Source: Deroplatys truncata
Taxonomy: Eukaryota; Arthropoda; Insecta; Mantodea; Mantidae
NCBI GenBank assembly: GCA_030765065.1
Contig: CM060984.1
Coordinates: 97,879,488 to 97,943,487, forward strand
Reading direction: 5' to 3'
Length of the DNA: 64,000 bases
This document shows, piece by piece, positions 56,502-64,000 of this stretch; position 1 is the stretch's first letter, and each line of letters begins with the position of its first letter. Made by a program: the position numbers and the translations under genes. The notes below the pieces were generated by a model. That model searched no databases and was not told where the DNA came from. It saw only the letters and a program-made list of their open reading frames with translations.

Positions 56502-57345
56502 TCTGATGTGCTACACTCACATGACTTTCTCTACTCTTGTACGAACTATTTTTACAAACGTTTCTTCTCCATATGCTTCATGTTAATCGAGATATCGAGA
56601 TGTCAATCTTATTGCTAATTTTCTTGTAGATGCAAGGGGAACATGGTAGGTTATAAGCGATAGTCAAATCTTTTAAGCGCTGGTTGCTATGTGGCGCATT
56701 CTATTCTGTTTGCATATCCAGGACATAAAAAATTGAATAACGAATTTGAGAAAAAGTATAAATATTGGAAAATTTAAGGAAATAACAAGCAATATCTCGA
56801 AAATGGTTCACTCAACTAAAAAAATGTATATAACATAAATTGTGTATTTTAACGCGATCTACATTTTTTGTGTAGTAAAATTTTGTCTATCTCTTATGGT
56901 TTACCAGTTATGCAAAAGTCGTTCACCATAAAGAATACTTTTGGAGACATTCCCAGGAAATTCAAGATATACACTTTATTTGTCATAAAAATATCTTAAA
57001 CATATGATATTTTAATCAAAATCGTTTGAGCCATTTTTGAGAAAATTAAAATTTTCGAAAACTCTTCCATGTAAAGGGTACTCTGGGGTGGGGGGATTTT
57101 CTTGAAAACCTTCGTGTCGCATCTCTGGAAGATACTGAACCAAAATACCAAGTTTGGTGTTTATCCGACTGTTCGTTTCTGAGTTATGCTGTTCACAGAC
57201 ACACAGACACACACGGACATGTTTCCAAAAATGCTTTTTTTGGATTCAGGGGGTCTCAAAACATGTATTTCCGGTGAAATCTCGGTATCGAAATTTTGGG
57301 TGGAATACAATACTTCCCGTACTTACTATGCGTAGTAGAGAAAGT
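56502..57345 (-). mobile_element. R1 guest copy 1, minus strand
   Basis: It runs from TCTGATGTGCTACACTC to CGTAGTAGAGAAAGT. It is full length (844 bp) and separated from guest copy 2 by exactly AAAAA. Confidence 0.92.
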
Positions 57346-57350
57346 AAAAA

Positions 57351-58212
57351 TCTGATGTGTTACACTCACATGACTTTCTCTACTCTTGTACAAACTATTT
57401 TTACAAACGCTTATTCTCGATATGCTTCATGTTAATCGAGATATCGAGATGTTAATCTTATTGCTAATTTTCTTGTAGATGCAAGGGGAATATAGTAGGT
57501 TTTCAGCATAGTCAAATCTTTTAAGAGCTGGTTGCTATGTGACGCATTCCATTCTCTTTGCATGTCCAGGACATAAAAAAATAAATAACGAATTTGAGAA
57601 AAAGTATAAGTATTGGAAAATTTAAGGGAATAACAAGCAATATCTCGCAAACGGTTCACTCAACAAAAGAAATGTATATGACATAAATTGTGTATTTTAA
57701 CGCGATCTACATTTTTTGTGTAGTAAAATTTTGTCTATCTCTTATGGTTTACCAGTTATGCAAAAGTCGTTCATAATGAAGAATACTTTTGGAGACATTC
57801 CCAGAAAATTCGAGATATACATTTTAATTATCATGACAATATCTTAAACATATGATATTTTAATCAAAATCGTTAGAGCCGTTTTTGAGAAAATTAAAAT
57901 TTTCGAAAAATGTTCCATGTAAAGGGTAGTCTGGGTTGGGGGGATTTTCTTGAAAACCTTCGTGTCGCATCTCTGGAAGATACTGAACCTAAATACTAAG
58001 TTTGGTGTTTATCCGACTCTTCGTTTTTGAGTTATGCCGTTCACAGACACACAGACACACAGACAGACACACACACACACGGACATGTTTCCAAAAATGC
58101 TTTTTTTTGGATTCAGTGAGTCTCAAAACATGTATTTCCGGTGAAATCTCGGTATCGTAATTTTGGGTGGAATACAATACTTCCCCTACTTACTATACGT
58201 AGTAGAGAAAGT
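57351..58212 (-). mobile_element. R1 guest copy 2, minus strand
   Basis: It runs from TCTGATGTGTTACACTC to CGTAGTAGAGAAAGT (862 bp), followed by AAAAA and the outer copy. It is very similar to guest copy 1, so the two may have moved as one tandem unit. Confidence 0.92.
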
Positions 58213-58594
58213 AAAAATGTAGATCGCGTTAAAATATAAATTTATATCATATACATTTGTTTTGTTGAGTGAACCATTTTCGAGATATTGCTTGTTATTC
58301 CCTTAAATTTTCCACACATTATCCTTTTTCTCAAATGGAAATTTGTTATTCATTTTTGTTGTCCTGATAATACAAAGAGAATGGAATACTCCACATAGCA
58401 ACCAGCTCTTAAAATATTTGACTATCGCTTAAAGCCTAGCAATTCCCCTTGCATCTACAAGAAAATTAGCAATAAGATTAACATCTCGGTATCTCGATTA
58501 ACATGAAGCATATGAAGAATAAGCGTTTGTAAAAATAGTTTGTACAAGAGTAGGGAAAGTTCATGTGAGTGTAACACATCAGATTTTTATTTTT

Positions 58595-59390
58595 ACTTTC
58601 TGTACTACTTATCTATGGGTAGAGGAAGTGTTGTATCCCAACTAAGCATTTACAGGATTTCACCAGAAACACTGATTTTGATTCCTTGAGCCCCCTTAGT
58701 CAATTTTTTGAGAGGCCCATGTGGGCGTCTACAAAGAGTTTGTGAAAACCTTAATTCAAAACCAAACTTGATGTTTAAGTTCAACTCCTTCCAAGGATTT
58801 TCATCACAGTGTCCCATCCTAAAATACCCTCTACATGAAAATTGCATCGTTAGTTTTTATTTTCTTAAAAATTGCTTATTGTGTTCGAGGACATTAAGAA
58901 TAAAAGATATATTTTGAATTTCTGTGAATAACTCGTACCTAGTCGCGTTAATTTTGAATGAACTTTCTGTGGCTGTGAAACCATAGGAGATAAAATTAAC
59001 TAACTTCAGAATAATTGTAGTTTTTATAGCAATTCAATTTGTGTTAAAACTCTATTTTCTAGCTTTAGCAGCATAAGAACTATCTACTGTTGTTGGTCGG
59101 AATTTTCCAGGTCGTTGATTTATTGTCTCCGTTGTTTTGTTTATCATCAGGCCATGCAAAGCGTGTTCAAAATAACAAGTCCAGCATACACATAGCGAGC
59201 TTCTATTTAAACATTTGACTAGTGTCCTGTATGCTTCTATGCAGCTCTCAAAAATAGTATTGAAACCATTTCGAAAAACACTACATATCATGATGAACAA
59301 ATATTAGAAAAACAACTCTACTTTACTATTAATTTTCAGAAAGTATGTGAAAGTAAGTTTGGAGAAGTTCGGGTGATTGTAACACATAGA
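58595..59390 (+). mobile_element. Diverged R1 copy, tandem to the preceding one
   Basis: The head ACTTTCTGTACTACTTATC follows the previous tail through TTTTTATTTTT. Middle blocks are diverged and the tail reads GATTGTAACACATAGA. It is clearly older than its neighbour. Confidence 0.78.
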
Positions 59391-59397
59391 TAATTTA

Positions 59398-59398
<1 letters not shown>

Positions 59399-59432
<34 letters not shown>
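59399..59432. repeat. (GT)n microsatellite
   Basis: About 17 GT units right after the R1 tail, not at the R1 core position, then GCGCGCGTGC. Confidence 0.95.
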
Positions 59433-59436
<4 letters not shown>

Positions 59437-59499
59437 GCGCGTGCTCCATGTACTATTTTGGGTTCCCTATTTCTAATGTGGGTTGGTATTTGTGTCGAG

Positions 59500-59765
59500 G
59501 GAAGACACTTTTTCTTATTCTTCTAAAGCAAATCTCGAGTAACTCTGACCAAAAGTAACTAACCAAAAGTGACTTCTTTGGATCCCGAGCGTATTTAATG
59601 TACCCACAGCTGAAACTTGGTCAATATTATCAAAAAAATTAAAACGTAGATCAAAATTCCTTGAAAGTTTAGCTTCAATTATGTACAAAGGCTCTTTGAC
59701 GTTAGAGACTTTTAAAGCTTCAAAACGTAGCCATTTAAATGCCCATGAAAACACTATTATCATTA
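59500..59765 (+). repeat. R3-like repeat (G type), copy 1
   Basis: It shares TGACTTCTTTGGATCCTGAGC-like, CCACAGCTGAAACTTGGTCA and TTTAAAGCTTCAAAACGTAG blocks with 61355-61560. Non-coding. Confidence 0.65.
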
Positions 59766-59797
59766 GGACTAACTGCGGAACTAAACATCTCGACCTA

Positions 59798-59880
59798 CAA
59801 GATCTTTTGTGCCTATACCCCTGACGGGGTGCCCCCGGGAGGGAGGGGTGAGATAGTTGTTGCCCCACGTATGATACAAA
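59798..59880 (-). repeat. SINE-A fragment, minus strand
   Basis: CCCCTGACGGGGTGCCCCCG and GGAGGGAGGGGTGAG match the block at 31362-31390 in the complete minus-strand copy. Confidence 0.6.
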
Positions 59881-60714
59881 CTTTCCGGCGGCCTTCGCCC
59901 CAGGTTTAAAATGTAACTTTTATTTTAATGTTACTTTATTTATTTTACTTATGTATGTATGCCTCGGCTTCGTCAGTAGTAATTTATAAAGCACGTATCT
60001 CTTAGCAGGGCTGGTGTGGCTAAGGAATGAAGGCTTATACAAATTATAATTGTATTGTACTTTGTTTATTAATCCTTCACACGATTAAATAATACTTCTC
60101 TGATATATCCTACACAGAGCTGTGAGATTATTGTTATTTGCATTTTTTAAACACGTAACCTTTATATTATTCTCACCGCAATGACTTTTGTATGTCTCAC
60201 ACTGAATCCGTAGAAAATCTAACTGCTTGGTTACACTTCCTTCTAGCGTCTACCGCCTGAATTTGTAAATTTCTCTATTTCAAGTCTCTGATTGGCTAAG
60301 CCTACTCCAATAGAATACCTTTATTTAACTTAAAGCTCTTCTAGTTTTTGATTGGCTATTTATAAACTGTTTTAAATATTACATTATTGTTCCAAGAATT
60401 ATTAGTAGCCTGTATTAAACTTTCTAGTTTATTGTTGTCTCAAGGTTACCTCATTGTTAGCAACCTTCGGCTTTTAATTTGTAATTCTGTTTGTTACGGA
60501 AAGCAGCTTGCTTCTATTCTCACAGCTCCTACATTGTTAAAACTATGTAATACATTCACATAACATTTTTATACATGTGCATAATAATATAAACATAATA
60601 CAATGACTGTATTATGTTTATATATTATATTATACACATATTGCTTTAAGGCGGGCTGTTATTTTTTAATATGATATAATTAGATTGATATCATTTAAGT
60701 GTTAAAAATACTGC
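59881..60714. other. Intergenic DNA with a perfect inverted repeat
   Basis: No gene. The inverted repeat at 60588-60622 is listed separately. Confidence 0.45.
60588..60622. repeat. Perfect 15-bp inverted repeat, 5-nt spacer
   Basis: Arms TATAAACATAATACA (60588-60602) and TGTATTATGTTTATA (60608-60622) around ATGAC. It could form a hairpin or cruciform. Confidence 0.95.
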
Positions 60715-61352
60715 TTCAGGGGTGAGGTGAAAGGAGACAGACAGCGGTCGGACCAGGAGAGAAGACAGGGAGAGAGCAGGGTCCCTAAGTTTTACAGATT
60801 GAAACTCCCGGGAGGGCAGCTGGTGCAGCTGGCACCCTGCCTCCCCCTAGGGGATCCGGAAATCGGAAACTGCCCCTCTTGCGGAGGACGAAGGGTTACA
60901 TAGAGCATCCTTTTCTCCCGCCGTGTAATGCAAAGTCTCCCATCGACACTTTCAATCCTGAAACAAATTATATTAAATTGAGTTTTATTTATGGACGCTG
61001 TTTAACTACTTTGGTCCTTAGCGTCCTATGCTATGCTGTACGTGAAAGACAGGTAATTTTGCTCAGAGGCCTCTTTATCAGGCTTCAGGTTCTTTTACGT
61101 GCCGTAAATCTACGGCACGGGACCACCGGCTTTACTTCAATCCTGAAACAGAACAAGCAGATGAAAGGTGAAGTGAAATGAGAATGGAGATGAAATGGAG
61201 GAACAAGAAATTCGGGGGATATAATGAACCTTCGCAGCATTCGCCTAACGACTCGTAAAATCCCATGAGTCAGGAAGGTCGCCCGCGGGAATCGAACCTA
61301 CAAGCTCCCAAATGTGGGACACAGACGTTACTCCCTGAGCCATTGTACTCGG
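60715..61352 (-). mobile_element. SINE-A copy, minus strand, carrying a SINE-B insertion
   Basis: The head at the right end (minus strand ACCGAGTACAATGGCTCAGG) has a B-box-like GTAGGTTCGATTCCCG at about 61288-61303. The body is interrupted at 60966-61135. The left part matches the 3' end of 31289-31831. Confidence 0.82.
60966..61135 (-). mobile_element. SINE-B, 5'-truncated, with 15-bp target duplication
   Basis: TTCAATCCTGAAACA stands at 60951-60965 and at 61136-61150, a perfect target duplication. The inserted 170 bp is the 3' part of SINE-B in minus orientation (AAATTGAGTTTTATTTATGG to GGGACCACCGGCTTTACTT); the tRNA head is missing, as in 5'-truncated retroposition. Confidence 0.92.
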
Positions 61353-61354
61353 TT

Positions 61355-61990
61355 TCTTCCTCTAAGACAAATCTTGCTGACTTCTTTGGGTCCTGAGCAT
61401 ATTTAACGGTACCAACAGCTGAAATTTGGTCATTTCCAAAAAATTCAAAATGTAGTTCAAAAAATACTTTGTATCTTGAGCTTAAATTACATACTAAGGC
61501 TTTTGATTTCAGAGTCCTTTAAAGCTTCAAAACATGACCATTTAAACGCCCATGAATACAAAACCTAATGACGTGAATTTACTTCCAAAAGCTTTTACTC
61601 GACTTTGATTTTATTACACTTTTGCTCATTAAAAATATTCCATATGATGTAGTTTATGACCAAACTTGTTCAAATTTTCAGCATATACTCGGAGGGAATG
61701 AATTTAAAATCTGGCATATAGTTTTTTCTGTACTTTTAAATTGTTGAAATTATGACTTAATTAATTCGGCCAGTGATTGTTATAAAATTATATTTAAAGC
61801 TTTAAAATTTTTTCTAAAGAAGTGAAAAAATTATATCTGCAGTTTTGTGTATTAGTATTTAAGAATGTGGTGGTAGTAAGATTTTTTCAGAATAGATCGT
61901 GGGCAACACCGGATTAATTACTGTAATAAAACTAAGGTGAAATGTTTTTCTCAAAAACTGTTAAAGATATTAGGTAAAAGCTGCATGATT
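61355..61990 (+). repeat. R3-like repeat (G type), copy 2
   Basis: It matches 59500-59765 (TTGGGTCCTGAGCATATTTA, CAACAGCTGAAATTTGGTCA, TTTAAAGCTTCAAAACATGA) and continues about 400 bp in AT-rich sequence. Confidence 0.6.
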
Positions 61991-62865
61991 TAGACATTTC
62001 ACCTCTGAGTACCCTTAAGCACCATTCACTCCCTGCAGATCTTCAAACACCTAAAGGATATATGTAAATAATGTGTATATGTATATACGAGTACATATGT
62101 TAATTTTGAATCAAAGCACTTCAGAGAAATTTCCGTACCGAGTAACGTTCTCTGACTTGATCCTATTGTGTTGAAAGCGAAACAGTTTGGAGTGGTTTGC
62201 TGTCAAAGGTACTTCATCTGTGACAGAGTGTCGTGCGATATTCAGCGAGCTCTTGTATTGTTTTAGAGATGCAGCACGCCGCTTAGGATATCGATTCGCA
62301 TCCAAGGTAGATTCCTGAAGGTATTAGATATCAAAGAAACAAAGAGCCGTTCCGTGTGAAACAGAATGTTGCAAAGCAAGGACATAAAAACCCGGACAAG
62401 GCGACCATTTTCGACGTCCCAATTGCCTTTTGGGTGGGCGTCTTTGTCGCGCTGAGTCTCGTTCTTGATCGCGCTTCGAGGATTATCGGCAACTCCAAGA
62501 CGCGTCTTTCGTCAAAAGGAGGATTTGGCGACGCTGTGCTTTGGACGTTTTGGATTCTTTTGATATATATACGCATATCTATCGCTTTCTACTCCAGCTC
62601 TAAGGTTAGGGATTTTGATAGGACATCCGTTCAATAGCGCTTGAATCTAACAATAGATAGCGAAAAGAGGCGAAATATGCATGGCTAAGGTTTAATGCTA
62701 TTGTAAAAAAATTGTAATGTTAAAAGCTGCTTTGCCTTTATAAAAGTATTGGAGCGTTATGCAACAGTGCTTTCATCCCAAGATCTGCAACTGATAAAAT
62801 ACTAGAAGGATCATGTAAGGCCATATGAATAAGGCTTTGGAGTGAGGATTTACACATGTTTATTA
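61991..62865. other. Single-copy patch with hydrophobic 93-codon open frame
   Basis: At 62356-62637 a GC-richer frame starts MKQNVAKQGHKNPDKATIFD and holds two hydrophobic stretches (VPIAFWVGVFVALSLVL, about residues 21-37; AVLWTFWILLIYIRISIAFY, about 60-79). No family is recognised. The reverse strand is open over the same stretch (81 codons) and a 64-codon frame lies on the minus strand at 62111-62305. It may be chance. Confidence 0.3.
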
Positions 62866-62891
62866 TCGTTATTATTATTATTATTATTATC
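62866..62891. repeat. (TTA)n microsatellite
   Basis: A short TTA run with one CG interruption before the last R1 copy. Confidence 0.9.
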
Positions 62892-62900
62892 GTAATTTTT

Positions 62901-63670
62901 ACTTTCTCTACTACGTATAGTAAGTAGGGAAAGTATTGTATTCAACCCAAAAATTCGATACCGAGATTTCAACGGAAATACATGTTTTGAGACCCCCTGA
63001 ATCAAAAAAAAGCATTAACTTGGTATTTAGTTTTAGTATCTTCCAGAGATGCGACACGAAGGTTTTCAAGAAAATCCCCCCACCACAGACTACCCTTTAT
63101 ATGGAACATTTTTCGAAAATTTTAATTTTCTCAAAAATGGCTCTTAACAATTTTGATTAAAATATCATATGTTTAAGATATTGTCATAAGAAATAAAATG
63201 TATATCTTGAATTTTCTGGGAATGTCTCCAAAAGTATTCTTCATTGTGAACGACTTTTGCATAACTGGTAAACTATAAGAGATAGACAAAATTTTACTGC
63301 ACAAAACATGTAGATCGCGTTAAAATACACAATTTATGTCATATACATTTTTTTTGTTGAGTGAACCGTTTTCGAGATATTGCTTGTTATTCCCTTAAAA
63401 TTTCCAATACTTACACTTTTTAAAAAAATTCGTTATTCATTTTTTTATGTCCTGGACATGCAAAGAGAATGGAATGCGCCACATAGCAACCAGCGTTAAA
63501 ATATTTGACTATCGCTTAAAACCTACCATATTCCCCTTGCATCTACAAGAAAATTAGCAATAAGATTGACATTTCGATATCTCGATTAACATGAAGCATA
63601 TGGAGAATAAGCGTTTGTAAAAATAGTTTGTACAAGAGTAGAGAAAGTCATGTGAGTGTAACACATCAGA
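62901..63670 (+). mobile_element. R1 copy lacking the TG core
   Basis: Head ACTTTCTCTACTACG after T5, tail ACACATCAGA before T7. A deletion at about 63017 removes the TG core and its flanks, joining AAAAAAAGCATT to AACTTGGTATTTAG. Otherwise near the reference sequence. Confidence 0.9.
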
Positions 63671-63934
63671 TTTTTTTACTAAGTTGTGTTACGTATTATT
63701 TTGTGTCCTAAATTTTAGGCTAGGAATCTGACACAGAAATAGCATAATATATACAGTTGAACCTCTTTATATGTTATTCATTTTTACGGTTTTCTTAGAT
63801 ATACGTTAAATAGGCACACCAAACTTTGTCTATTAATATTTACTCAATTATACTCTACCCATTAATACGTAACATTTTCCAGGTAGGAAGTATATTCATT
63901 GACTTGCTGATTTATAGGTTAAATTAAAATTAAG
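63671..63934. other. Intergenic DNA, nothing recognised
   Basis: AT-rich, no match. Confidence 0.45.
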
Positions 63935-64000
63935 TTGAGTTTTATTTATGGACTCTCTTTAACTACTATGGCTCCTACCGTCCCATTCCATATGGCACGT
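63935..64000 (-). mobile_element. SINE-B copy, cut by the window edge
   Basis: AAGTTGAGTTTTATTTATGG followed by TTTAACTACTATGGCTCC and CCGTCCCATTCCATAT is the reversed 3' end of SINE-B. The head would lie beyond 64000. Confidence 0.8.

Larger units (their letters stand above)
56018..58583 (+). mobile_element. R1 copy split by two tandem minus-strand R1 copies
   Basis: Outer copy: 56018-56501 (head to TGCACAAAAAA) and 58218-58583 (TGTAGATCGCGTT to CAGA). Other copies have CACAAAAAATGTAGATC without a break. The guest copies lie in its A-run. Confidence 0.9.

Overview
The window reads as non-coding eukaryotic DNA, most likely from an insect with a large, repeat-rich genome. It is AT-rich and has no convincing intact host gene. 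It is packed with Tc1/mariner and hAT relics, tRNA-headed SINEs and microsatellites. A blattodean or other polyneopteran source is only a guess; a database search would settle it. Most open frames are short and accidental, or run through (TG)n/(CA)n tracts.

Layout. 1-10 kb holds several cut-and-paste DNA transposons: a Tc1-like element cut by the window edge (1-1122), an internally deleted mariner (1833-2490), a mariner of near-full length (6924-8195, minus), a short hAT element with a perfect 8-bp target duplication (9001-9727) and a palindromic mariner derivative (9824-10278). From 10.4 kb to the end one family, here called R1, dominates. It is about 0.75-1.0 kb, has about 25 copies or fragments, lies in T-tracts, often sits head-to-tail or nested, carries a 12-bp subterminal inverted repeat and usually an internal TG microsatellite. 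Its structure resembles Helentron-associated (HINE/DINE-1-like) elements, but it has no coding capacity and the class is inferred. Between R1 copies lie at least five tRNA-headed SINE families (A-E here), a three-copy repeat R2 (about 4.6, 37.2 and 46.5 kb) and AT-rich repeats R3. One R2 copy received a mariner (46921-48191) and another keeps the empty site. One R1 copy (49297-51299) was split by a 1169-bp LTR-like insertion with an AACG duplication, ending in a tandem array of tRNA-Lys primer-binding-site-like units.

The only host-gene signal of note is on the plus strand at 43512-43588: a strong polypyrimidine tract and CAG abut GTAAGT directly, with a second GAAG/GTAAGT donor 53 nt downstream. 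This is the layout of a recursive (ratcheting) splice site with its RS-exon, and suggests that the window lies in a very long intron of a plus-strand gene.

Relative ages can be read from the nesting: SINE-B in SINE-A, LTR in R1, two R1 copies in R1, mariner in R2. All transposase genes seen are broken.
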